Origin: Bacteroidota bacterium
GTDB taxonomy: Bacteria > Bacteroidota > Bacteroidia > B-17B0 > Aurantibacillaceae
Reading direction: 5' to 3'
Assembly: GCA_003153315.1 (NCBI GenBank)
Contig: PLYA01000036.1
Span: forward strand, 18,638-82,637
Length of the DNA: 64,000 bases
This document shows positions 24,058 through 31,809 of the stretch, piece after piece. A model generated the notes under the pieces. It was not told the origin of the DNA. It made no database searches and was given only the letters and a program-made list of their open reading frames with translations. The translations under genes and the position numbers were made by a program. Position 1 is the first letter of the stretch. Every line of letters starts with the position of its first letter.

Positions 24058-26700
24058 TTATTCCGCTTTTTTCTTTCTAACAGGTGGGGCTTCCGCAGCT
24101 TCTACTTTGTTTCTAAACACTAACTTTTTATCGAACATATCCAATACAATTTCTTTATCTTTTTGAATTTTATCTACCAAGAGTTGTTTAGATAATTCGT
24201 TAAGCACTTGTCTTTGAATAACCCGTTTCACTGGACGTGCACCAAACTGAGGATCGAAACCAAGTTGGGCAATCCAATCAATAGCTTCTTCACTGGCAGT
24301 CATTTTAATACCCTGTGCAGCCATGCTTTTTATTACATTTTGCAATTGTATACGCACAATATCGTTCATGTATTTGCGAGACAAAGGCTCGAACATGATA
24401 ATCTCATCTATACGGTTTAAGAATTCAGGGCGGATAGTTTTCTTCAGCAACTCGAATAACTCGGTTTTTGTTTTAGCAATCACATCATCTCGGTTGGCAT
24501 CGGTTATCTTTTCAAAATTCTCCTGTATTAAATGAGAACCAATGTTGGAGGTCATAATAATGATGGTGTTTTTAAAATTTACCATACGTCCTTTATTATC
24601 GGTTAAACGTCCGTCATCCAATACTTGTAACAAAATATTAAAGGTATCGGGGTGCGCTTTTTCAATCTCATCTAAAAGCACCACACTATAAGGTTTTCTG
24701 CGAACGGCTTCAGTTAGTTGTCCGCCTTCTTCATAACCCACATATCCCGGAGGAGCACCAATTAAACGGCTAACAGCATGACGTTCCTGATATTCGCTCA
24801 TATCAATTCGTGTCATAGCATTTTCGTTATTAAATAAAATTTCTGCCAAAGCTTTAGCTAACTCTGTTTTACCAACGCCAGTTGTTCCTAAAAAAATGAA
24901 AGAACCTATTGGACGCTTAGCATCCTGTAAACCTGCACGACTACGGCGCACGGCGTCCGCAATGCTCTCTATAGCTTCATCCTGACCGATAACACGTTTG
25001 TGTAATTCGGTTTCTAAATGCAATAGTTTTTCTTTATCGCTTTGCAACATTTTAGTAACCGGTACGCCTGTCCATGCACTTATAACACCAGCAATATCTT
25101 CGCTATCTACCTCTTCTTTTACCAACTGACTACCGCTTGCTTTTTCAGAGGCTAACTTCTTTTCAAACTCTAATAACTTAGCTTCGGCATCTTTTATTTT
25201 ACCATAACGTATCTCCGCTACCTTTCCGTAATCACCATTTTTCTCGGCAGTATTAGCCTCTTGCTTATATTGCTCAATATCTAATTTTAATTTCTGAACT
25301 GTTTCAATCAGTTCTTTTTCACCTTGCCAACGAGCAGTTAACGCGTTACGCTCATCATTCAAATCGGCTAATTCACGGTTAAGCTCTTCTACTTTTTTGC
25401 TTTCACCTTCACGCTTCATGGCTTCGCGCTCAATTTCCAATTGCATAATCTTTCTATCGGCTGCATCCAACTCAATAGGTTTAGAATTTATCTGCATACG
25501 CAACTTAGAAGCGGCTTCATCAATTAAATCAATGGCTTTATCGGGTAAGAACCTGTCGGAAATATAACGCTGAGATAACTCTACCGCAGCAATAATAGCT
25601 TCATCTTTAATACGCACCTTATGATGCGCTTCGTATTTTTCTTTAATACCGCGTAGAATGGAAATGGCATCTTCTGCCGAAGGCTCATCTACCAATACCT
25701 TCTGGAAGCGACGTTCAAGGGCTTTATCTTTCTCAATATATTTTTGATATTCATTTAAAGTCGTTGCGCCAATAGCTCTAAGCTCTCCGCGAGCTAAGGC
25801 AGGTTTTAAAATATTAGCTGCATCCATTGCACCCTCGCCACTAGCACCCGCACCAATAAGGGTATGTATCTCATCAATAAATAAAATAATATCTCCGTTG
25901 GCAGAAATAACTTCTTTCACCACCGCTTTTAAACGCTCTTCAAACTCACCTTTAAATTTGGCGCCTGCAATAAGCGAGCCCATATCTAAAGAATAAATTT
26001 GTTTGCTTTTTAAATTCTCGGGTACATCGCCATCATTAATACGATGCGCCAAACCTTCAGCAATAGCTGTTTTACCTACACCGGGCTCACCAACCAAAAT
26101 AGGATTGTTCTTCGTTCTGCGCGAAAGTATTTGCAACACTCTGCGTATTTCTTCATCTCTGCCAATAACCGGGTCGAGTTTGCCTTTACGTGCCTGCTCG
26201 TTTAAGTTGATAGCAAATTTGTTTAAGGAGTTATAGGTTTCTTCCTGACTCTGACTGGTAACTCGTTCTCCTTTACGAAGCTCAACAATTACCGCTTTCA
26301 AATCTTTCTCGGTAATACCCAAGTCTTTCATCATTTTAGAAACACTATCGCCACTGGCTAAAATACCCAACAGCAAATGCTCAATAGAAACAAACTCATC
26401 TTTAAATTCTTTTAAATAGCCTGTGGCTTTAGCAATGGTTTGGTTGGCGTTGTTTGACAGGTAAGGTTGCCCGCCGCTTACTTTGGGATACGAGTTTACA
26501 ATGCTATCTAATGTTTTGGAAAACACCTGCTCATTAATACCCAGTTTTTTTAGGATAAAAGGCGTAACACTTTCATCTACCTGTAGGATAGATTTTAAAA
26601 TATGTCCGTTCTCAATGGCTTGTTGCCCGTTTATGGTAGCCAATGTTACAGCTTCCTGAACGGCTTCCTGAGATTTTATGGTAAAGTTATTAAAGTTCAT
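24058..26700 (-). CDS. clpB: ClpB disaggregase chaperone (Hsp100)
   Basis: The 880-aa AAA+ protein has the ClpN double repeat (residues 1-145), NBD1 with Walker [16 protein letters not shown] (about 203-217) and Walker [11 protein letters not shown], a coiled-coil middle domain (about 400-525), and NBD2 with [16 protein letters not shown] and [13 protein letters not shown] plus the sensor-2 [10 protein letters not shown]. The middle domain distinguishes ClpB from ClpA/ClpC. It resolubilises aggregates with DnaK. No heat-shock promoter could be recognised in the 159-nt upstream region. Confidence 0.96.
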   Translation of the reverse strand: MNFNNFTIKSQEAVQEAVTLATINGQQAIENGHILKSILQVDESVTPFILKKLGINEQVFSKTLDSIVNSYPKVSGGQPYLSNNANQTIAKATGYLKEFKDEFVSIEHLLLGILASGDSVSKMMKDLGITEKDLKAVIVELRKGERVTSQSQEETYNSLNKFAINLNEQARKGKLDPVIGRDEEIRRVLQILSRRTKNNPILVGEPGVGKTAIAEGLAHRINDGDVPENLKSKQIYSLDMGSLIAGAKFKGEFEERLKAVVKEVISANGDIILFIDEIHTLIGAGASGEGAMDAANILKPALARGELRAIGATTLNEYQKYIEKDKALERRFQKVLVDEPSAEDAISILRGIKEKYEAHHKVRIKDEAIIAAVELSQRYISDRFLPDKAIDLIDEAASKLRMQINSKPIELDAADRKIMQLEIEREAMKREGESKKVEELNRELADLNDERNALTARWQGEKELIETVQKLKLDIEQYKQEANTAEKNGDYGKVAEIRYGKIKDAEAKLLEFEKKLASEKASGSQLVKEEVDSEDIAGVISAWTGVPVTKMLQSDKEKLLHLETELHKRVIGQDEAIESIADAVRRSRAGLQDAKRPIGSFIFLGTTGVGKTELAKALAEILFNNENAMTRIDMSEYQERHAVSRLIGAPPGYVGYEEGGQLTEAVRRKPYSVVLLDEIEKAHPDTFNILLQVLDDGRLTDNKGRMVNFKNTIIIMTSNIGSHLIQENFEKITDANRDDVIAKTKTELFELLKKTIRPEFLNRIDEIIMFEPLSRKYMNDIVRIQLQNVIKSMAAQGIKMTASEEAIDWIAQLGFDPQFGARPVKRVIQRQVLNELSKQLLVDKIQKDKEIVLDMFDKKLVFRNKVEAAEAPPVRKKKAE

Positions 26701-26859
26701 ACATATTGTTTTTAGTTAAGTGCCAAGCTTGGCAAATTAAATTCCAAAGCCAAAATACAGAAATATTGGCGCACCAAGAACTGATTTAAACGTCTATTTG
26801 ACCTGATTTTTATCAGTTGCAAGACTTTATTGCAGATTGGATGAAATTAGGAAATTGCT

Positions 26860-28086
26860 TTATTGCAACTGCAAAATAGCTCCCCCATTACCTGCTGCAT
26901 AAACGGTTTGAGAAGTATACCCAAGACTATGCAAGTCCTTAGTCGTGCCATTAGTTTGCGCCACCCATGTGGCTCCGGCATCATTTGTAGTTAAAATAAT
27001 CCCATTACCACCTACCGCATAACCATTTGTACTATTGGTAAAATAAACACTACGTAAAAAGTTGGTTGTACCACTGCTTTGAGCAGTCCACGTATTACCA
27101 TCATTTGTAGTTAAAATGGTACCATTATCGCCTACTGCCCAACCTGTAGTAGAATTAATAAAATAAACGCCATATAAGTTATTAGTCGTAACCGTTTTGG
27201 AAGTCCATACACCACCACCATTGCTTGTGGTTAAAATAGTGCCGCCCGAACCTACTGCCCAGCCATGGGTCGCATCGGTAAAGTAAACATCATTTAATTG
27301 GTTTGTTGTACCACTGTTTTGAGGGGTCCAACTAGAACCGTTAGTAGTTGTAGTTAAAATCATTCCGCCTGCACCTACCGCAAAACCATTAGGCGCATTG
27401 GTAAACCAAACTCCCGTTAAAGTTGTACCTGAAACGCCGCTGGTTTGTTGCACCCAATTATCGCCGCTATCACTTGTTGTTAAAATAGCACCGTTATAGC
27501 CTACAGCACAACCATTGGTAACACTTGTAAAAAAAACATCGTTTAATTGACTACTTACAGGATTAGATTTCTTTACCCAATTAATACCACCATTTACTGT
27601 CCGCAAAATACTTCCGTTACCAACTGCCCAGCCATTGTTGACATCTGTAAAATAAATACCAAATAAATTACTACTTGTGCCACTTGCTTCACGTATGCTA
27701 AAACCTAATGTAGTAAATCGTATGGTTGCACCATAAGATGTACCTGATTCATTAGTAGCATAGGCACAGGCATAATAAACAGTACTGTCGTTAAGTCCGG
27801 TAAGATTACTAGTAAAACTGTTTGTGCCTGAACCATCAACCGTTACACTATTAAACAAAGTTGGCGGATTACTATTACTGCTATAGCAAACGCCATAAGC
27901 CTTTATGGTTCCGTTGCCCGCATTGGTAACACTACCCCCACTAACTGCCGAGTTGCGTGAGATAGAAACTACAGCATAAGTAAATACGGATGGTAAACTA
28001 ACTGGTGGTTTGCATGCACTTACCAGCATTAGCAAAACCATGATAACCTGGGCAACGACTTGTATTTTAGATTGGAATTGTTTCAA
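26860..28086 (-). CDS. Lipoprotein with YCF48/BNR-like propeller repeats
   Basis: The 408-aa protein has a signal with lipobox LVSAC (lipidated C25). Residues about 35-130 look like a fibronectin-type-III-like domain (NAGNGTIKAYGVCYSSN... VYYACAYATNESG). Residues 135-405 contain about six YCF48-type repeats, each with GWAVG or GYAVGxxG, ILTTxxGG and W (for example NGWAVGNGSILRTVNGGINW). These repeats form a seven-bladed propeller. No T9SS sorting domain is present. The role is unknown; a surface-exposed binding propeller is the likely picture. The -7-like box TAAATTCG lies on the minus strand just upstream. Confidence 0.85.
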   Translation of the reverse strand: MKQFQSKIQVVAQVIMVLLMLVSACKPPVSLPSVFTYAVVSISRNSAVSGGSVTNAGNGTIKAYGVCYSSNSNPPTLFNSVTVDGSGTNSFTSNLTGLNDSTVYYACAYATNESGTSYGATIRFTTLGFSIREASGTSSNLFGIYFTDVNNGWAVGNGSILRTVNGGINWVKKSNPVSSQLNDVFFTSVTNGCAVGYNGAILTTSDSGDNWVQQTSGVSGTTLTGVWFTNAPNGFAVGAGGMILTTTTNGSSWTPQNSGTTNQLNDVYFTDATHGWAVGSGGTILTTSNGGGVWTSKTVTTNNLYGVYFINSTTGWAVGDNGTILTTNDGNTWTAQSSGTTNFLRSVYFTNSTNGYAVGGNGIILTTNDAGATWVAQTNGTTKDLHSLGYTSQTVYAAGNGGAILQLQ

Positions 28087-28109
28087 CGTATAAAGAGGCT
28101 GCGAATTTA

Positions 28110-28310
28110 ATGATTTATACCCAACCTGAAATAAAAAAACCTTTCAGGGTTTCTGAAAGGCTTGTATTTGTTAGTGTGGCGCCAAGCGGAGAAACTGCTA
28201 ACAAATTTAACGAACATTTAGAGCTTATTCTCGACTTTATGGGAGTTTTAGAGCACGAACCGGAATTATGGGAACGCATAAAATCTACCGAAAACATCGA
28301 GGCTAAATAA
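28110..28310 (+). CDS. Small hypothetical protein (66 aa)
   Basis: The frame is a plausible gene: the product is hydrophilic and helical in its second half (KFNEHLELILDFMGVLEHEP), codons look native, and a strong terminator follows at 28402-28428. Against it, its ATG lies on the promoter of the opposite lipoprotein gene and an inverted repeat (CCTTTCAG 28140-28147, CTGAAAGG 28153-28160) sits inside it. On the minus strand that repeat followed by a T-run has terminator shape. No family recognised. Confidence 0.5.
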   Translation: MIYTQPEIKKPFRVSERLVFVSVAPSGETANKFNEHLELILDFMGVLEHEPELWERIKSTENIEAK

Positions 28311-28401
28311 TCAAAATTTAAAGAACCTTTTCCGCTTGAAACCACAAAATTATTTTTCGCAGTAAAGGAACAAATATTTGATTATAAAACAATATCGGAG
28401 G

Positions 28402-28428
28402 GGGGCAATTTTTGCCCCTTTCTTTTTT
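28402..28428 (+). terminator. Rho-independent terminator
   Basis: GGGGCAA (28402-28408) pairs with TTGCCCC (28412-28418) across a 3-nt loop and is followed by TTTCTTTTTT. It marks the end of the core segment; the sequence to the right changes character to G-rich repeats. Confidence 0.8.
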
Positions 28429-28545
28429 GCCTTTTCCCGCCTTCTTTCCTGATTCCAATAAATACTGCGGTCAAGGGCATAAGCCTCGGCATTCTGCCTT
28501 GGTTCGGCACGTTTGGGCATTGTTGGGCTTTGAATTTACTCCGGG

Positions 28546-28612
28546 TTTATTCGGGGATTATCCGGGGGGAATCGGGGTAGATTCCAGGATGAGCAGGGAA
28601 AGGCCGAATTTT
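28546..28612 (+). repeat. 67-bp G-rich direct repeat, left copy (flanks RES gene)
   Basis: This 67-bp segment matches 29537-29603 with about seven substitutions. Both have TTCGGGGAT, CCGGGGGGAATCGGGG, GATGAGCA and GGAAAGG in the same order and end in GAATTTT. The RES-domain gene lies between the copies. The 313-nt gap 28311-28623 otherwise holds only the terminator at 28402 and unassigned sequence. Confidence 0.8.
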
Positions 28613-28623
28613 CCGCTACTTAC

Positions 28624-29463
28624 CTACCATTCTATTGTTTGAGAATTATAATTTATTTTTTCAGTAAGTATACTTTTCGATTCCGTAAAATTATGCTTAC
28701 CCTCCTCTGTAGGAGTGATTTCAAATTCTGTCCACATAGCATGTGTTAACTTTAAATTAGGCAGGTAAGATTCTTTGACAGCCATGTTAGTTCCTTGCCC
28801 GCCAAAGGGAACACTTGGATAAGTAATTCCATCCGCGAGATCTTTTGCTTGAAGCAGAGCTAAATTCGAATAAGCAGTCGTAATAACATACGTTTTTAGA
28901 TCATTTTTTGCTGGCTTACGAAATTTCTCAAACATGTACTCAAAGAAAATGGCTGAAAACTCTTTCTCCTCATCACTTCTATCCTTTAGATGAAGATCAT
29001 ATCCATCACCATGAAATTTGTCAAATTCAGACACCCTTTTGCTTTTATCCGGAGAGGTAACCATAATAAGGTTTAAATCATTCAACACCTGCCACCTACC
29101 GATAGTGATCCATAATTTATCACCAAATTTTTTTGTAGCAGCCCAATATTCCAGAAGTTCCATAAATGATGTAGGCCGATTTTCAGAACAATAAAATATT
29201 GATTGATAAGGTCGATTACACCTCGCAAATTCACGTACATAATTTCTAGGAGTAATGCTTATGTCCGGTATAGTTTTAAATAAATCAGGTGTTTCGTGAG
29301 TACGGGTTCTGAAAATGAATTTTCCTGCCGGTATATGGCTTATAAAAACAGGAAGATGGCCTATTGAATTAAATATCATAAATGCTCTTTCATAAACAAG
29401 CTCATCATTTATATTTAAACCCTCCAAGTCAACAAATGCTTTTTTTAGTTTTTCTTTATCCAT
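28624..29463 (-). CDS. RES-domain protein (NAD-depleting toxin-type fold)
   Basis: The 279-aa protein matches the RES fold: an early arginine block FIFRTRTHE (R52/R54), ARCNRPYQSIFYCSENRPTS with MELLEY (E102), and TYPSVPFGGQG (S217). These supply the Arg-Glu-Ser signature of the family. RES toxins (MbcT, ParT, Res-Xre systems) consume NAD+ by phosphorolysis or modify targets. Classical systems carry a Xre-type antitoxin with a RES-binding domain next door; none is obvious here, though small HTH genes lie nearby at 29721 and 30002. At 279 aa it is longer than typical 150-240-aa RES toxins. The gene is bracketed by 67-bp direct repeats. Confidence 0.7.
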   Translation of the reverse strand: MDKEKLKKAFVDLEGLNINDELVYERAFMIFNSIGHLPVFISHIPAGKFIFRTRTHETPDLFKTIPDISITPRNYVREFARCNRPYQSIFYCSENRPTSFMELLEYWAATKKFGDKLWITIGRWQVLNDLNLIMVTSPDKSKRVSEFDKFHGDGYDLHLKDRSDEEKEFSAIFFEYMFEKFRKPAKNDLKTYVITTAYSNLALLQAKDLADGITYPSVPFGGQGTNMAVKESYLPNLKLTHAMWTEFEITPTEEGKHNFTESKSILTEKINYNSQTIEW

Positions 29464-29536
29464 AAGACAAAATTAGAGTAATTATCAGTTCATATTGTCA
29501 TCAATTCTAACAAGCTTAAGCAGAATAGATATAGGG

Positions 29537-29603
29537 ATTATTCGGGGATAATCCGGGGGGAATCGGGGGGGATTCCGGGATGAGCACGGAAAGGCTGAAT
29601 TTT
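29537..29603 (+). repeat. 67-bp G-rich direct repeat, right copy
   Basis: Partner of 28546-28612 (about 90% identical). It is followed by further G-tracts to about 29655 (CTCCGGGGGGATTACGGGGG and similar). An ATG inside it opens an in-frame extension of the next HTH gene, but that extension is repeat-derived and not accepted as coding. Confidence 0.8.
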
Positions 29604-29720
29604 ATCGGGGATTACCGTGAAATACTCCGGGGGGATTACGGGGGCACTCCGGGGGAATTTAACCAAGTTGATAAACTTGAATATTCGCTCGAATTTTGCG
29701 CCTTAAATCAAAAAAAACAT

Positions 29721-29939
29721 ATGAAACAAAATGAAACTATGCCAACAAAAATTCAGCTGAAGGCATATTCCCTAGGGGAAATGGCTGGATTGTACGATGT
29801 AAGTGAAAGAACATTCAAAACTTGGTTAAATCCTTTTCAGAAGGATATCGGAAAGAAGAACGGAAGGTATTTCACACCCAAACAAATCAAACTAATTTTT
29901 GAAAAACTCGGCTTGCCTGATACAATTTTCTTGAATTAA
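29721..29939 (+). CDS. Small helix-turn-helix protein
   Basis: Start chosen at 29721 (MKQNETMPTK); an ATG at 29739 is an alternative. The 72-aa product has one winged-helix-like unit: AYSLGEMAGLYDVSERTFKT (HTH), GKKNGRYFTPKQ (wing) and IKLIFEKLGLP. It is clearly paralogous to the convergent 30002-30229 gene. Bacteroidota mobile elements often carry such 70-75-aa HTH proteins, and roles as excisionase-like factor or regulator are both possible. The two genes converge on a shared terminator. Confidence 0.75.
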   Translation: MKQNETMPTKIQLKAYSLGEMAGLYDVSERTFKTWLNPFQKDIGKKNGRYFTPKQIKLIFEKLGLPDTIFLN

Positions 29940-29950
29940 TTTGATTTAAA

Positions 29951-29992
29951 GCATTTGGCAACAGTTTAAACTATTGCCAAATGCTTCTTTTT
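29951..29992. terminator. Bidirectional terminator between convergent HTH genes
   Basis: GCATTTGGCAA (29951-29961) is perfectly complementary to TTGCCAAATGC (29974-29984), with the palindrome AGTTTAAACT in the loop. A T-rich tract (TTCTTTTT) follows on the plus strand and TTTAAA lies on the other side, so it can stop both transcripts. Confidence 0.8.
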
Positions 29993-30001
29993 GAAGATCT
30001 G

Positions 30002-30229
30002 TTAAAAATTCAGAGGATCTGTGTCTGAAAATTCAATAACAAATGGGACTCCAAAATTGTCGAACATTTCTTTTACCTGCCTTACATTATAATACCGACC
30101 AACTCTCTCGCCAATTTTATCATTAATGGATTGTATCCAATTTCTCATAGTAGGTTCGCTAATTGAATATAATGTACTTAACTCGTTTACCATGTAAGGT
30201 CTAACTTCTATTCCTTTTATTTCGTTCAT
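30002..30229 (-). CDS. Small helix-turn-helix protein, paralogue of 29721 gene
   Basis: The 75-aa product aligns over its whole length with the 29721 product: PYMVNELSTLYSISEPTMRN, then GERVGRYYNVRQVKEMF and FGVP. The shared pattern is xLYxxSExTxxxW...IGxxxGRYxxxxQxKxxFxxxGxP. The copies have diverged well beyond a recent duplication, so they may have different DNA sites. It faces the 29721 gene tail to tail. Confidence 0.75.
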   Translation of the reverse strand: MNEIKGIEVRPYMVNELSTLYSISEPTMRNWIQSINDKIGERVGRYYNVRQVKEMFDNFGVPFVIEFSDTDPLNF

Positions 30230-30339
30230 GTTTTATTGTTTTTATAATTTGAACGGCAAAATTCAAAATTGTTTTGCTATACGTTTCGGGTTGCGTACAA
30301 AAAGTGAAGAACAAAGTTATTTATTGCAACTTTCTGTAA

Positions 30340-30400
30340 GTTTCTGCTTGAAAAAGCATCTTTATTAAATCAAAAAAATAAAGAAGAAACAAGCAGAAAC
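30340..30400 (+). repeat. Nested inverted repeat in the 30230-30493 gap
   Basis: GTTTCTGCTTG (30340-30350) and CAAGCAGAAAC (30390-30400) are perfect 11-bp inverted repeats, with an inner CTTTATT/AATAAAG pair between them. TTTCTG also occurs once more just to the left as a direct half-site. It lies 94 nt upstream of the 30494 gene. It could be an operator, a recombination site or a transcript hairpin. Confidence 0.65.
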
Positions 30401-30493
30401 CTGCTAAATCATACATAATTCTGCGCTAAGTAGCTCAAACTGGAAATGAGATTATTCGCTCACTATACTTTTGTCCAAGCAAATCATTTAAAA

Positions 30494-30835
30494 ATGGAAA
30501 AGCAACAAGAAACAAAAATCAGGATACACCCTGAAGCTGTAAAAAATTTATCAGATCAGTCTTGGGACTTTATGTGTAAGATGTATTGGAAGGATCAAGT
30601 ATTGAGCGAAGAGGAGAGAGATTTTATTAAATGTTGTATAAGCGAATACTACCGTTCTATTCCATCGGAAGTGTTTTCCGAAAGGGCAAACGTATATCTT
30701 AGAAATTTTCGTTGGCAAATTCTTAGGGCAAAAGAAAACGCCGTTGCTAAAAGTGATTTAAAAATGTTTGCTCCTTTAGTATATACAGTGTGGAGAAAAT
30801 ACTTTTCCATTGAAGTTACTTCCCAGCATGCTTAA
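30494..30835 (+). CDS. Hypothetical island protein (113 aa)
   Basis: Start taken at 30494 (MEKQQETKIRIHPEA) and not the ATG at 30446, because the extension (MRLFAHYTFVQ...) looks non-native. The product is soluble and helical with a tryptophan/cysteine-containing core (WDFMCKMYWKDQVLSEEERD) and a basic middle (YLRNFRWQILRAKENA). No family recognised. It has its own terminator at 30905-30939, so it is a single-gene unit, with the nested inverted repeat upstream as a candidate control site. Confidence 0.7.
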   Translation: MEKQQETKIRIHPEAVKNLSDQSWDFMCKMYWKDQVLSEEERDFIKCCISEYYRSIPSEVFSERANVYLRNFRWQILRAKENAVAKSDLKMFAPLVYTVWRKYFSIEVTSQHA

Positions 30836-30904
30836 GGATTAAAGGCTCTCGGTAGTGGATGATGTGAAACAGATTGGTGCGTAGAATGTGAGAAGGAGAG
30901 CATA

Positions 30905-30939
30905 GGGTTGAAAACGATGTAGTTTTCAGCCCTTTTTTT
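30905..30939 (+). terminator. Rho-independent terminator of the 30494 gene
   Basis: GGGTTGAAAAC (30905-30915) pairs with GTTTTCAGCCC (30922-30932) with one G-T wobble, followed by seven T residues. Confidence 0.85.
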
Positions 30940-30949
30940 GCATGAAAAT

Positions 30950-31092
30950 ACTCCGGGATTATTCCGGGGAGATATGGGGGCGATCTTGGGAGCATTAAAT
31001 TTCTTTCTGTTTCTTGCGGAATTTTTCGGGGATTTTCGGGGGATTATTCCGGGAAGACTTGAGGGGTACTTGGGGGGTACTTGGGGGGTGAT
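30950..31092 (+). repeat. G-tract cluster
   Basis: The plus strand has many runs of three to six G separated by short AT segments (CTCCGGGATTATTCCGGGGA at 30951, then GGGGATTTTCGGGGGATTA and two copies of TACTTGGGGGG). It resembles the 28546 and 29537 repeats and could fold as G-quadruplexes. An 81-codon frame through it is judged non-coding. Confidence 0.6.
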
Positions 31093-31096
31093 TAAA

Positions 31097-31149
31097 ACAA
31101 ACTACATACTAGGACAAAGTGTCCTAGCTATTATCCTAGTATTGTTTGT
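31097..31149. promoter_or_regulatory. Palindromic CTAGGA site beyond the operon end
   Basis: CTAGGACA (31109-31116) and TGTCCTAG (31120-31127) form a perfect 8-bp palindrome with 3-nt loop. A further TCCTAG at about 31134 and flanking ACAAAC (31097-31102)/GTTTGT (31144-31149) make a larger imperfect inverted repeat. It is 64 nt beyond the last stop of the minus-strand defence operon. Function could be terminator, operator or element end. Confidence 0.5.
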
Positions 31150-31212
31150 TCAGGAATTATATTTTATCACGGTTTTGTGGTGAGATTTATGCCTAAAGAT
31201 TCAAAACTTCTT

Positions 31213-31809
31213 CTACTCCTCTTCAAATTGATTTAAATAAATTAAAAAGAAGCGTTTTAAAATCATAAGTAGCAAAAGCGCAAACTCGACAATCAGGGTA
31301 AAGGAAATAATGGTAGTGGTGGCTAGATACCCCACCCTTAAATAATTGAAACAAGAATATTGTTTTAGAAAATTAATAATTAATGCGGGATGGAATTGCG
31401 TGCTTAATAAAAATAGAATGGAAATGATTGAAAGTGCAATTGAAAAGGAGATATTTATAAATAGCTCTTTAATCAAAATGTATTTATAATCTTCTTGATA
31501 TTTTGATCCCAATTCTTGCTTGCGCTCCTTTTCTTTTTTACCGAGATCAAAAATTAGTGTGAGCAAGCTAAATAATAAACCTACAAAAATGGACAATGAA
31601 GTTATTAGGATGTTTATATAATCTTCAGTTATTCTAATGCCAATAAGGAATAAGGAAACCGCAATTATTACTGGCAGAAACAAAAAAACTATTCGATCAC
31701 TCCAAGGCATCACTTTTTTACCGGAAACCTTAAATTTCCCGTAATCGTAAAGAGTTTCAAAATGCTTTACGAATATTCGATAAATATTTATTCTGTCGAT
31801 TAATTTCAT
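31213..31809 (-). CDS. Four-helix membrane protein, last gene of the defence operon
   Basis: The 198-aa protein has hydrophobic helices at about residues 42-60, 66-90, 112-135 and 155-188. A basic/charged cytoplasmic loop lies between helices 2 and 3 (DLGKKEKERKQELGSKYQED), and it has a charged C-terminus. No family recognised. It overlaps the upstream 324-aa gene by 4 nt (ATGA), so the two are translationally coupled and probably work together. By analogy with known anti-phage pairs, a small multi-helix membrane partner coupled to a soluble protein often acts as a membrane-disrupting effector. This is inference; no effector motif is visible. Confidence 0.8.
   Translation of the reverse strand: MKLIDRINIYRIFVKHFETLYDYGKFKVSGKKVMPWSDRIVFLFLPVIIAVSLFLIGIRITEDYINILITSLSIFVGLLFSLLTLIFDLGKKEKERKQELGSKYQEDYKYILIKELFINISFSIALSIISILFLLSTQFHPALIINFLKQYSCFNYLRVGYLATTTIISFTLIVEFALLLLMILKRFFLIYLNQFEEE

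Noticed and set aside
28412-28642. 76-codon plus frame (MPLSFLPFPAFFPD...)
   Set aside because: It starts within the terminator and runs through the left 67-bp repeat; proline/glycine-rich and not protein-like.
29580-29720. N-terminal extension of the HTH gene to an ATG at 29580
   Set aside because: The extension is encoded by the right-hand 67-bp repeat and following G-tracts; the HTH unit begins after 29721.
30938-31183. 81-codon plus frame (MHENTPGLFRGDMG...)
   Set aside because: It starts inside a terminator tail and runs through G-tract repeats, giving a Gly/Phe-rich, non-protein-like product.
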